A stretch of DNA of 64,000 nt from Anadara kagoshimensis (Eukaryota; Mollusca; Bivalvia; Arcoida; Arcidae), in contig CM037865.1 in assembly GCA_021292105.1 (NCBI GenBank), positions 18,383,533 through 18,447,532 on the forward strand, in the 5' to 3' direction. Within the stretch, counting starts at the first letter, position 1, and each line of letters begins with the position of its first letter. Of this stretch, positions 1-11,639 are shown in pieces. A program made the translations under genes and the position numbers. A model generated the notes under the pieces. It was not told the origin of the DNA and made no database searches. It saw only the letters and a list, made by a program, of their open reading frames with translations.

Positions 1-280
1 ATCACAACCTGTTGTTTTGATGAGCTAATGATGTGTTGATTTTAAATTAATCCAAGCATGTAATGTCATATTGATAACTTAATGCAGTTACTCTATCGAA
101 TTGAATAATAAATCATGCCCCAGGGATAACTGACTATTAGTGTTGCTTATAAAAAAGATTTAGGTTGAGAGCTTTTGGACATGGATCAGTGATTAATTAA
201 GTATCCTTGACAATGAAAAGTCCTGCTTATTGTTTTAATCCTTAAACAAAATGATAGCAACCATCCCATGAAAAAACTAT
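1..280. other. Non-coding, no feature seen
   Basis: AT-rich sequence without an open frame of note, immediately left of a tandem repeat. No gene, RNA or repeat boundary could be supported. Confidence 0.4.
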
Positions 281-760
281 AGTTTGGGGATGGGGATCGC
301 AAAGTTAATACTAAGACCTACCTGTCTTCACCCTCCTATTGGAATGAAAATATGGGTTTACTTTAGTATCAGTCTATTCAACTTTTCATAAAGAATAAGA
401 ACATATATGTTAGGGGTGGGGATCTCAACTCTTCAACAATTAGTACCCAGCCTCGCCTGTTCCCACCCTTCTCTGGAATAACGTCATTGGTAATTCTGCA
501 GTATTACTCTATTCAACTTTTAAAACAGAACTGCAAAATATATAGTTTCAGGGTGGGGATATCAAACATTTAAAAGTTAGTACCAAGCCCCGCCGTTCCC
601 CACCCTCCATCAGGAATGAACCCATGGGATTTTCTTTAGTGTCACTCTATTGAACTTTTCATGTAGAACCAGAAAATACATAGTTAATGGGCGGTGATCT
701 CAACCGTTTAAAAGTTAGCACACTGTCCCGTCCACCATTACCCCTCCCTGATAGCCCGGG
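281..760. repeat. Tandem repeat, about 4 diverged units of 126-138 bp
   Basis: The phrase 'tggggatc' or a close variant recurs at about 291, 417, 554 and 692. Each time it is followed by 'caa..tt.a.agttagtac..ag.c' and a C-rich 'cccaccctcc' block, then by 'tctattcaacttttca'. The spacing of 126, 137 and 138 bp, and the same internal order in each unit, mark a short minisatellite-like array. The units are clearly diverged, so the array is old. No coding frame runs through it. Confidence 0.8.
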
Positions 761-1028
761 AAATCTTTTGATACAGACTTGTACATCTCGAGACCCTGGT
801 TATGAATATATATGGTTTTATAGTACAAAATAAAGTATAAATGGCAAAATTGATCATTATTGTTTTTAAGACCCCCCGCTGTCCTACCCCTAATGACCCC
901 GTGGGCATTTTGGCTCGGCCTCTAGGAAAGGTTTAGGGATCAACCTTCTAGTGAACTTTGGTTACGATTGGACCAACGGTCTTTGAGAAATTGGTTGTAC
1001 AACTTCATGGCCAGAAGAAGAAGAAGAG
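761..1028. other. Non-coding spacer
   Basis: Nothing recognisable between the tandem repeat and the TAA microsatellite. There is a short C-rich stretch ('ccccccgctgtcctacccc') near 870. Confidence 0.35.
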
Positions 1029-1122
1029 GAATAATAATAATAATAATAATTATAATAATAATAATAATAATAATATAATAATAATAATAATATAATATTA
1101 ATAATAATAATAATAATAATAA
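1029..1122. repeat. (TAA)n microsatellite
   Basis: About 94 bp of almost pure trinucleotide TAA/ATA repeat with a few interruptions. The long runs of Ile/Tyr/Leu in minus-strand frames across it are only translated microsatellite. Confidence 0.95.
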
Positions 1123-3177
1123 GAAACGGTGCAAAAACAATAAGTCGCCAAACTTTGTTTGAGCGTCTTATTGAATAGAATATGGGACATGGGGTTTAAA
1201 ATTTATAAAAACAATAGTAAGATTGCAATATCCCGGTGTCAACACTTGATTTATAACCGGTTTTTGTCATTGTATAAAGTTCCTAAATAATTAACTCAAC
1301 AACTGAATACTTTTAAGTAGTAAGGCAATTCACAATACATATAAAACAAATTTGACTATTGCTTCAGGTGATTTTATTAACCCTTTGTTGACCAGGCATT
1401 TTCAGCACCCAAAACATACATTTTACAATACATATCAGTGTGTCATAATGTATTAGTTTAATTATATAACCTAGGTATCAACTTTTAGGGGAGACCCAGT
1501 ACTTTAATTCACATACTAATGAATATGTAATAGAGCGACCTTGATTACGTGATCCAAGGTCAAATTTGACATTGAAGGTCATTTTTTAACATTTTTAAAG
1601 CAAATTTTTATATTTTCCTTCTCTTTCTGGAAAGACCCCTTAGTATATTATTGAAAAACCGATATAGTCTGGTAGCCACAGGTAATGTTGTAAATATAGA
1701 GTAAAGTTGGATTTAATTTATCATTGTATTTATAAAACAAAGGGGAATAACTCTACACCACTAACATCAGATTTTCAACAAAAAATGTCTGATTTAACTA
1801 TTTTGTGGTGAAATTTTCAAAAGTTAGTTCGTTTACTAAGGCATATCTTAGTTATTATAGTTGGCCAATGTGTTAAGTAATATTTTAAAAGGTTAACTAT
1901 TCTAATAATAGAGAATCTGATCACGTGACCTGGGGTCAAAGGTCAACAAAAATCACGATGTTAAGAGGAATTTAGTATTTTTTTAATCATTATGTGCGTT
2001 TTGTCATTGATGTTTAAAAAAAGGTCAAGTAACCAAAGATTCTTAGAACATGTTAAGTCATCCTTAAAATATTATCTTTAGAAGTTTGAAAATTATACAA
2101 TATCCATGGCAACAAAAAGGACAAAGGTCATGAGCACTTTTACAAGATCCCATTCTCAAAAGGCGTTATTTTCAATGTGTAATCCACTTGTCATCTAAAA
2201 ACCTACATTTGTTGTAATAATTAAATGTAAAAACAGAAAATCAAGTTCCAAGACATTGCAATGCTGACATAGGACGTTTCGTTAATAGTATATAGATCAC
2301 GTGAGCTTGATAAAACGCAAGCTATATCAAGCATAAGAACCAAAATGTGAAAGGTTACTAATAGTTCCATAACCACACCTCTGGAAATTTCATTCAATGC
2401 CCGTGTAAAGTCGGGATATTTATGACAAGATGCCTCATTTTGTGCTTGATTTTTGGTCTTATCTTGTTTGACCTTTTCTATTATTTGAGTGTATTGTGTT
2501 GTGTTCTTGGTTACGTTTGGTGTTGCTAATACAGGGTTTTTAGTTGTTATGGTCCAGTCTTGCATATAACACGTGAAGGTTTATGTTTATGACGTTTACA
2601 TGGTACTGCTGTTCTATAAATGTCATTATAACTGAGCACAGGCTCTGCATTGCCAAAATTTGGAATGTATTTCGACTTCATTTATATAATAATGAATTTT
2701 TTCATCGAAGTTTGAAAGATCGATAAATATAATCCCGTCGTCTATATCGACTGTGTCATTGCAAACAAACTCCACTACTGTTTCTTTATTTATTTTTAAC
2801 AATACCGTTTAAAAGTACATAGCAATTATAAAGTAGCACATCGCAGTCTTGTCTAAGTTATTTTATATTTACATAAAGATGTCGAAAATTGCGTTTTCCC
2901 AAAAAAGTTGCAAGTTTTAAAATAAAATGCTTTTTGCGATATTAATAAAAGTTAGTTTATTTTCATTAAGCTTAATTTTGTTTCAGGCTGGTAGATATTT
3001 TAAGTGTAAGAAACATTATTTTGAAAGTATTTTGTAAGAAGTCACAAAATTTGGTATAATACAACCAAATTCTGAAGTTTTTGAATCAAATCTTTTCGAG
3101 ACTCATTTCCAAATAATCCCCGCCTAACCTAGTCCATTTAAGATGATTTGACAATTACTTTATCGTTTTACTATTCA
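1123..3177. other. Non-coding region with scattered AGGTCA-type motifs
   Basis: No coding sequence supported. Short related phrases recur at about 1545-1585, 1919-1950 and 2112-2135 ('tcacgtgacctggggtcaaa', 'ccaaggtcaaa', 'gacaaaggtcatg'), suggesting fragments of one old repeat. The copy near 1932 contains GGGTCA-A-AGGTCA, a match to a DR1 nuclear-receptor consensus, probably by chance. The 114-codon minus frame at 2221-2565 has no recognisable domain. Confidence 0.4.
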
Positions 3178-3191
3178 CTAAAATACATAGT

Positions 3192-3440
3192 TGAGTTAAG
3201 TAATGTTGTTTAGCGCACCAGTCTAGAAAACTTATATTGAGATGTCGCCAGCTCAAGCTGAAAGTGCTGATTTTTTGTCAATAGCGTTGCGCTGATGGTA
3301 TTATACAGCAGGGTGATTTTGATTTTTACTTTTGCTTGGCGAATGAACAGTCACTACCCAATTTTCAAGTCTTCGGTCAGACCCGGTGGGGGTTTGAACC
3401 CACTGAGCGAGCACTTTACCCACTGAGCTACCGCAGTGGT
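3192..3440 (-). mobile_element. tRNA-derived SINE with 14-bp target-site duplications
   Basis: Read on the minus strand, the element starts near 3440 with a tRNA-like head. An A-box-like 'TAGCTCAGTGGG' is followed about 30 nt later by a B-box-like 'GGGTTCAAACCC', the two internal RNA polymerase III promoter elements. The body continues to about 3192. The 14-mer CTAAAATACATAGT occurs at 3178-3191 and again at 3441-3454, exactly flanking the element, as expected for target-primed insertion. The head is a degenerate tRNA, not a functional tRNA gene. The family was not identified. Confidence 0.85.
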
Positions 3441-3454
3441 CTAAAATACATAGT

Positions 3455-4239
3455 GGTACAAGGCGATTAAGTATCGAACCAAGACCATTTACCAACATTT
3501 TCATGAGTGCAATAGATAAATAAAGTTTACAGTCTCGTAAAGATTATTTCACCTATATTCATGGGGTGAAGGAGGGAATCTGAGTATCTAGAGAAACGAC
3601 CTGCCATCGATAAGCAAACTGACACTTATCACACCCGGATCCGTTCCATACGTTTTAACACTTACCCGTTACCGAAATGCCAAGTGCTGATATCAGAATA
3701 AAAATTTGTGATGCTAAATTTGCACAGGCTAGTTGCCAAATCTCTATAGACTATCGACATAAAATATAAATGAAATAATATCTTAATATTCATTCCTGCC
3801 AAGTGCTAATTTTTAATTTTTGTATCCTCAAAAGTAGCAGAATATCAACATTGCCTATTCAGTAATCAGGGGTACATTCGTAAAGACAGCTAAATATTAC
3901 ATAGATGAAACTGGTCTAGTTCTAAATAGACGCTGCAAGAAATAAATTCCAGGAAACATGTAATTTTTATTTGTATTATGGATTTCTGGAATAATAGAGG
4001 GAACTCTACGAAGTGACGGAATTGTTTTGCCTTTACCGTACTATCAGGACAATGCAGTGAACTTGCAGTTGGTTAAAATGTTTTTTTAAAGTCGAAACCC
4101 TGATATTCACAACTAGATAAAAGTTAAGTAATCTCTAAGGATTAACCTTAGAACATGTTTGTAGATGTGCGTGTGTTTTATAAGCATGTACTTGGGTTGA
4201 GTTTTAAGGAGCTAACTCACAGAGTCATAATGCTACAGA
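3455..4239. other. Non-coding spacer
   Basis: AT-rich sequence between two repeat elements. No open frame, RNA or repeat could be supported. Confidence 0.35.
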
Positions 4240-5400
4240 AAGTTAACCACTTTCCTAGTCATTTAATACTGACACCGGGTGAACAAATCGCTACTCTTTC
4301 AATACAGAGAGACAGGTGAAGAAGCAGTATCTGATCTAGTCATGGTTTAACTTAAAACCCCCAATTCTCGACACAGACACACTAACACTGAACCACTCCG
4401 GCCGGTCGTGCAGTAAGGGACTTTAGTGTCACGCCACTGACATCAGGATTACAGATCTCACCCAAATGACCTACAACTTTCATTCCTCAATACATAGGGC
4501 TCGGCGAAAGAACAGGCACAACCGACATCCATGTCTTGTTCACGGCCTATCGGGGCTTGAACCGTCGACCGCCAAATACGAAGCGATCACTTTGCCTACT
4601 GAGTTGCAAAAATGATACAGTTGATATTGAAATTTTTAAAATTTGCAAGATATTATACCAATTAAGAGAAAATGGTGATATTTTTGTTACTGAATTTTGT
4701 TTTTCTTACTGTATAGTTGTTTAATTTTGCGGGTAAAAAATTTGCTGTTCAGACACTGGAACTTATTCACGGGTATAAAATTTCGCAGTCCTGTGGCGAG
4801 TGTTAACAATTTTCTGCACGGATTATATCACTCAATGTTTAATAAATGCTTCATGAAAATATTGACTTTGTATTTAATTTCGCGCTATGAAGTCAAACCG
4901 CGTATATAACAAAATTAAATCCGCAGTGAATAAAAGCAACTATACACTATCTTAAGAGAAATTCAAAAAAAGAAAAAAAAAGACATTTACCGATGGAAAA
5001 TTCAACTAAAACATTGACTAGGCTAAATTGTAGCTTGAATTTGGTTAGAATTTATCAAGACACAATATAAATATTTTTTCTTGGTTGAGATCAATGTTTA
5101 GAATTAAAAATTGAAATATAACCACTAATTTCCAACTTACAGAGTTACAAATACACCAAGATAATATAATGCTGTCAAGCAGGCGGGTTGTTGTTCCCTC
5201 TGACATATATTTAAGGGACTCGTACCTAAAAATTCTATCAGAGGAACGATCTAATATTTGACCCCTAATCGTACATATAAATAGAAGTAGGTTACGGACG
5301 TAGTAGAAGAATCTTTATCTGTGTCACATTTGTACTGCTACATGACGCGTACGTTATTTTATATTTTCTCTAAATTTTTATGTTTATATCCAAAGTTTGA
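4240..5400 (-). repeat. 1.15-kb dispersed repeat with two tRNA-like heads (copy 1)
   Basis: Nearly the whole segment is matched, in reverse complement and in the same order, by 11640-12805. Landmarks in both copies are the 'tgaagaagcagt' block, the 'cggccggtcgtgcag' block, a 'gacggttcaagcccc'-like B-box, 'gcaaagtgatcgct', 'tgctgtcaagcaggcggg', and the 'acgtccgta'/'acgcgtac' end. Two tRNA-like promoter regions lie in tandem near the 4.3-4.6 kb end, so at least that part resembles a dimeric tRNA-derived SINE; the rest is unknown. Divergence is considerable and no conserved reading frame spans both copies. Confidence 0.8.
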
Positions 5401-7590
5401 TTCAATCGTTTTTCGGTCTTATAACATATTTTTCCAAAATGTAAAAAATAACTGTGAGAAAAAATTCTATAGTTTTACAACATATAAGTTTAAATTATTT
5501 TCAAAAAATGCATCATTATTTTTTCTCACAATTTCTTAAATAAAATAAGTTCAGGCAATTTTTGACTCCGAAAAAGTTAGAACCTAAAACGTAAGCTAGA
5601 AATAAAACTGCATCATATTAATTTTTAAAAATAGTTTTTATACCAGAAGAGACATTGAATAATGTACTAATGATGTCTAGTTGGAAATCTTGAAATGTTT
5701 TTTTGATATTGAGTTATCCTAATGTATTCAACAAAAATCAAATCGCCCGTGGTTAGGGCAAAAACGCTCTTTTCTGCAACATGTTTTTGAAAGAATATCT
5801 ATCAGAATTTTTTGTTGAGCCGTTACATTTCAATAATTTTATAACAGCAAGAAACCTGAGAAATGAAATTTCTCTTTTCAGTGATACCAAATTTATTAAA
5901 ATCTAATGTTAATTTGATTTTGAAATCATCGATTGAAAGATGGGGTGTGTGTAAAAAACGTCAAATCGTGCGTTTTCGCACGATTGGTCAACAAAGGGTT
6001 ACCTTGTTTTAACTCACTGATTCTCTTTCTGGTATGCTAATTGATGTAAACGGTTGACACACTTCCTCATTCTGAATAATAATAATTAAACGATGAAGAA
6101 TGATAACAGCAAAAACAAATTGCAAAAATCGAACAATACATATTTCGCATGTTTAAACAATTAGCTGCGAATCTTTTGATATATTGAAAGGATACTGAAT
6201 TAACAACTAACAACTTATAGATCTGAAATCCATTGCTGATTATCAAACGACATTTTGTTTACAAAATATGTGTAAGGTAATGAAGACATAATTTTGAATG
6301 TTCGTCTTCGGTAACAAGATGGCGCCTATCAAGAATAAAGTTAACTGGATAACGAAATTGTAATGTTCTGTTAATTTTGCCCGTTGCTAGCGACAGACGA
6401 AAATTGTATAATGAGTAAACAAAAACCTAACATATCGGTCCGTGGTCAAATTACAGTCCAAAAAATCATTCTAAAATTTAAAATTTGCAGTTTATTGTTA
6501 CTAACGTGAAACATAAATAACCCAGAGGTTTCCGTAATTGCTTCTAAACAATGTGAGCAGGTCGGTGGCATGGCACGAGAACAGCGTACAACTATGTTAT
6601 GTGAAAATGAACGTGTCGGCTCGTCTACTAAGGGGTTCTTTAGATAGTGCAGTTCCCTTCATAATTTTGGAGTGAACTACTTTGATCTCAGTTAATAAAC
6701 ATTTACTTGGACTATTGTAATTGCCATAAACAAGTGCAAATTTTAGATGAAGTACTTATTCTTTACAAGTTATACAAGCCTGTAAAATGTTCTTGTCATC
6801 TTTCAAAGCAGTACACGTTTATTCATTTTAACTGTGATTTACTTTCCTGTGTAACTTGCGTACCTCAACTTCCGCGAATGCACAACTTGCTTCCCTTTTA
6901 CCGCTTACTATGTCCCAGCATTGCACAGTTTAATGTTCTCTGGTTAGTTAACCAATAATTATGCGAGAATTTGTTTTGGAGGTTGAAAAAGTACAGATCA
7001 CCTGTTTAAAAGTTTGACTTTTAAAATACCGTAATTGACAAACAACTGTTAATACTACATTTGCATTATGAACAGGTTTAATAAAATGTATTTGTGTTGT
7101 ATGAAACAAAAATGTTACTCACGTGGTTACATGGGTACGTGTAACTTGTTGTAAACTCGCCTGTGAATAGTTCTGATACTGAACTTGTTTCTACAATGAT
7201 TAAAAGACAAAAACGAGTGTGCATGTGAAAAGAAGACAGAATGAAATAGAAACAATTACCTTTAAAAAAACTTATGAGCAATGAAAAACAAGTATTTAAC
7301 TGTGCTCAATAGAGGCAAATATAAAACCGTCGTCTCTAAACAAACACTAGGGAGCTTTGTAACATTTGATCCCTGATAATGAATGCACCAATATAAGCAA
7401 CGATAAATGAGAGCAATATTTTCGTTCGTAAAGGACACAAATATGAGAACCTGCAATGAAAACCTACCGAATTTGTTTCGTTATGAGAACAATTTAATCA
7501 AAATCAAACATACTAATCCATGTCTGAATCACAATACAGACGCAAGGAAAGAACTTTAGAACTGACAAGTTAGGTTAGACACGTAAACTT
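5401..7590. other. Non-coding region, nothing recognised
   Basis: AT-rich sequence without supported genes. The small open frames (83 codons at 6707-6958 and others) have no recognisable motifs, and no splice signals frame them. Confidence 0.4.
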
Positions 7591-7591
7591 C

Positions 7592-7815
7592 CACCAGAAA
7601 AGTGAGGTCATGTGCTCCGGAAGGGTAAGCACCACCTGTTTAGCTAGCTACACCCGCCACGTGTGTAACAAAAATTGTGTGCAAGGAACATGGAACTGTG
7701 AGACGTCAAATATATCTAGAGACATCAATCTTATCAACAATACTGTGATGACGGCCATAAAACGTTTTGAGGGCCTTAATAAGCCTAGGCTTGCAATATC
7801 CATAAGTCAAACGAT
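7592..7815 (-). mobile_element. 3' fragment of the YIDD-type retroelement (minus-strand copy)
   Basis: The minus strand of about 7598-7815 matches the plus strand of 14160-14415. It starts in the last codons of the reverse-transcriptase frame ('CKPRLIKALK', 'FYGRHHSIVD') and continues into the 3' untranslated block with 'ccacgtg', 'ggtgcttaccctt' and the 'ggagcac' phrase. It is a 5'-truncated remnant, as LINE-like elements commonly leave. Confidence 0.8.
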
Positions 7816-8009
7816 AAATTATATGCATTGTTCCTCATAATTTATTATCTGGTATCAACATTTGGGTAAATGATTCATAGAACAACCATACTAATCTAAT
7901 TTAAATCACAAAACCAATAGGAAATCGGAAGATCTGTAAGCATCAACATACGCAATGTGTGAAATCAAGGAAATCGAAAATGTGAGAGGTCAAATATACC
8001 TGTGGTGAT

Positions 8010-8110
8010 TTTGGACACGGCAACTTTAAACAATATTTTATGAAGGCAATAAGATTTTTTGGGGGTTTTGATAATCTTAGGCTGGCGATATTATTCTGTG
8101 AACTATCTAA
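8010..8110 (-). mobile_element. Degenerate fragment of the same retroelement
   Basis: On the minus strand, 'cgccagcctaagattatcaa' followed by a 'ttttgccttcat' block resembles the 'CKPRLIKA..K.F.GRH' coding stretch at 14180-14235, at lower identity. It lies about 200 bp from the better copy at 7592-7815 and in the same orientation, so both may derive from one insertion or a local duplication. Confidence 0.45.
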
Positions 8111-10562
8111 TCCTAAGGAGCGTGTTTCGTTAAATATATCACATCTGGGTAAAACACAATTGTTACAAAAGTTTTATTTGAACTTACCATTGTCCACTGG
8201 TCCTTCTCTTTCCACGTGTTTATGTAATAATATTTTTGTTTATAATTAAGAAACAGCTTAACCAAGAACATGTATATAGGCAAACGATATTGACCTGTCC
8301 GTTTGACCTGTCATCAGGAATATTCATATAGAAGGGCACAGCCTGTACATAGGTAGTAGTAGGGTTCGCCACATTAAGAATGTTCACACAAGATAAGTGA
8401 TTAGTGATCTCATTATGTATGCAAAATAAACCCTTGTGATTCCTATATATAAAAGCTGTCGTCCACAATGAATATTTAAAATGGCCATTTCGTACCCAGG
8501 TACCATAACCATTTTGTACCATGACCATTTCGTACCTAAATTTAACATTACTAAGGTACGAAATGACTAGCAAAATTTAAAAATCTGCGAAGATCATAAC
8601 GACTTTTCCTTTTATAACACGCATTTCTTTGCAACATTTATATCAGTACGTGAATTTATCGTCTTACCGGAAAAGTATTTAAACCCTGTGTGCAGATGGT
8701 TATGTAATCACGTTAACCACCAGTGCCAGTAATGGTGATAAGATTTGGAAAGCAAGAAACTAAATTTATCGATGAACACGCCTGCTGCATGATCTGTGAT
8801 AATTTTATATGTAATTAGTATAATTAATAAATAGTGTTGTCCCGAACGCCTAACCTCAATAGAGATGGGGATTAAGGGACCTATTCAAGGGTGTTTTACC
8901 TGTAATTTTACCTATAATTTACCTGTTCAAGTTTAAGTTCTATATTATCTGTATTTTGATGTCATCATAATTATTTATAATTATTTATTGTTATCCCCAT
9001 TACATGATATATAGTTATTTAATTATGTATCTTAACTAATTATATAACAGAACATGTAAACAAACATTACATAGCCATGAACAGAAACAATTTAACTGTG
9101 AAAATTAATATCTATTTACACTATTATTTATACAGCATATATATAGTAAGAAATTATGAGTTCTGGGGTATCCGCGGGATAGTGTAAATCAAGCGTTCAA
9201 GGTTCATACAGGGTATTAAGAATATAAACAACATCACAGCAAAGTGGTTATGTAATCGATAATTTTATCCGGGTGAAAATGTGTCCGGGAGGATATGCTT
9301 TCATGGTAAAATCTATCTGGTGGAATAAATGTCATGACTTATCCGTAAAATATTGTATATGAACAATATTTACTTGCATGGACCAAAGATATTACCCAAT
9401 GAAAATATTCCATGTGGATAAAATAAACCATTCAATGTACATTATTTCGAAATTATCTACACTCGAAACGATGATATAAATATAAATCTACTGTATTTTT
9501 TGTTCATGGAAGCATAATAAATATTTAAGTTGTTCCTATTTACAAAAGACTAATTGATTTATAATAAAATTTCTGATATTTTATTTATCGTAGTTTAGAA
9601 AACTAAGTGCATTTAAAATAAATACATAGGCACGGTAAACACCATACCGGCAAATTCAAAATGGCGATTGATCGAGGGCGGAACATTTATTAAAGTCCGT
9701 TTACAGCCAATTAGTCTCTTTGTTTTTGTCCCTTTTTATGGGGTTAACGTGTGAATAAAAACCATAGCTTTTTGCATCGTGAAAACAAGCCTATGCCGTA
9801 ATGTGGCCTGTTGTAACCGGTGTCGAATCTACTCTCTTGATTTCGTATTAAAACTTTTTAATATCGCCTTCTTTATCGCTATGTAAATTGTTTTAGCGCT
9901 ATTTTCCTAACCTTTGCGGCGATACCAAAAACAGGAGTGAGAGGGTTTTTCATATGCTAATCAGTTTCTGTTACGGGTCATTAACACAATCTTAGCTTCT
10001 TCGACTCTACGAAAAAAGTCACCCCTCATTACCATCTGTGTGTATATTAATATCACCATCCGTTTTCCTGAAACTCGTTTAAAGTGAATGTTTCTAAAAA
10101 TCTACACAGTTGTTGATTTATCGTTATTATTTTATCCATATTTTCTGCTACAACGATCAGAAATATTTGTTAACATACGCTTCTAATTATAATCCGGTAA
10201 CATAATGACTAAAGGCAAAGTTGACCGACTTTTACAACACATGTACACCTGATCATGCATGTGGTAGTTCTTGCCAATCACCAAGAACTTGCAGTCTTAC
10301 TAATTACCCGTAAACACTATTTATAAGTTCAATTAGTTACCATAATTTACCATTTCTTACATATTAGAATTTTACTGTTCAAAAAAGTATCAATTTTCCC
10401 TTGATATAAAATCATTGAAATGGGGGAAAATCAGAATCAAAACAATTCATTAATAATTTAATTAAATATTTCGAAAAGGGAAAACCATGAACACGATACT
10501 GTAATGAATTCAGACTTCCCGCGTAGCATTATTTAAATTGAGTCTATAGGTATCTTCATTCA
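8111..10562. other. Non-coding region
   Basis: No gene supported. Around 8476-8567 the phrase 'catttcgtacc' or a close variant occurs three times forward and once inverted ('ggtacgaaatg'), a small cluster of direct and inverted repeats. The remainder is AT-rich with no identifiable element. Confidence 0.4.
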
Positions 10563-10564
10563 AC

Positions 10565-10618
10565 GTTTTAAGTTTTTCTAGGTAAAGTAAGCCGTTCTTA
10601 AATGAATTTCAGTAAGAA

Positions 10619-10685
<67 letters not shown>

Positions 10686-10780
10686 GTTGTCTCAAATAAT
10701 GATTTGCATGTGAATTGTTTTAAGTTTTTCAGGGATAAGTATGACCGTTCTTAAATGATTTTCAGTAAGAATTATTGTAC

Positions 10781-10833
<53 letters not shown>

Positions 10834-10867
10834 CGTTGTCTCAAATAATGATTTGCACGTGAATTGT
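10565..10867. repeat. Tandem duplication of a 152-bp unit, each with a (GA)n tract
   Basis: Two consecutive units share the order: 'gttttaagtttttc', 'ccgttcttaaatga', 'ttcagtaagaatta', a (GA)n run, 'cgttgtctcaaataatgatt', 'tgcacgtgaattgt'. Unit 1 begins at 10565 and unit 2 at 10717. The GA runs differ in length (about 62 bp at 10623-10684, about 50 bp at 10785-10834), and unit 2 has a short insertion ('tgtacaac') before its run. Confidence 0.9.
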
Positions 10868-11099
10868 GGCAAGAATGCTATTTCGCAAAAAAATCTTTTG
10901 TAAACAATTTTTTTTTGTACATGACATACTCGTAGGTGCAGCATTATAACACATGTATTTTGATAACTATTGATAAATTGAAACAATTTTGAGTAATTTT
11001 ATCAACAAATTTAGGAAAACAATATCCGTCCTTGTCAGTCATGTGAAGTGTTGCGTGTCAACATCGTCGATAAGTATTTCTTATTGAAATTAGCTTAGT

Positions 11100-11630
11100 A
11101 TTTTCCTGTCCAAAATGGTTTAGACCAAAATGTAGGTCTTAGACAAAATAGCCGTTGTTCAAAATTGACCAAAATTTACGGAATATGGGAAAAAACTGAG
11201 AAAAGTTTTAGAATAGAAATATTAAAAATTAATTACGGCATAAATTGTATAATAAATGTACGATTTTACTTTTTGACTATTTGCACGTCGGTGAAGAAAG
11301 GCAAAATGGCGCAAAATGAAAATTTAATTTTTTTAAATACCTTTCCGTAATATTTGGACATTTTCCGGAATAATAAGTCAAAATCCGAAATAATTAGGCA
11401 AAATGATTTTAGATTCTTTTGATTCCGGAAAATTTACTGTAAAAAATATAGCCTAATTATTCCGGATTTTGACCGATTATTCCAGATTTTGTCTGATTAT
11501 TTCGGATTTTGCCTAATTATTTTTGATTTGACTTATTATTCCGGATTTTTGTCTTAAGATTCCGGATTTTTCCAATGATTACGGAAAGTGTCTAACTATT
11601 TTGGAATTTCGCAATTATTCCGGTAAAACC
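11100..11630. repeat. About 20-bp periodic array ('attattccggattttg') with inverted arm
   Basis: From about 11450 to 11625 a roughly 20-nt unit, 'ctaattattccggattttga', repeats about nine times with drift. Between 11349 and 11415 the same unit is present in reverse complement ('tcaaaatccgaaataattag'), so the array has a centre of inversion near 11430. Weaker copies extend left to about 11110. No coding potential is evident, and the unit is not a simple microsatellite. Confidence 0.75.
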
Positions 11631-11639
11631 CCCTTCTAG

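Noticed and set aside
940-1140. Minus-strand frame with long Leu/Ile/Tyr runs
   Set aside because: It is translated (TAA)n microsatellite.
2221-2565. 114-codon minus-strand frame
   Set aside because: No domain, no splice or promoter context, and it runs through AT-rich repeat-like DNA.
3298-3440. Possible tRNA gene
   Set aside because: Promoter boxes are present but the cloverleaf is degenerate and the unit has a SINE body with target duplications.
8220-8573. 117-codon minus-strand frame
   Set aside because: No recognisable motif; overlaps a cluster of direct and inverted 'catttcgtacc' repeats.
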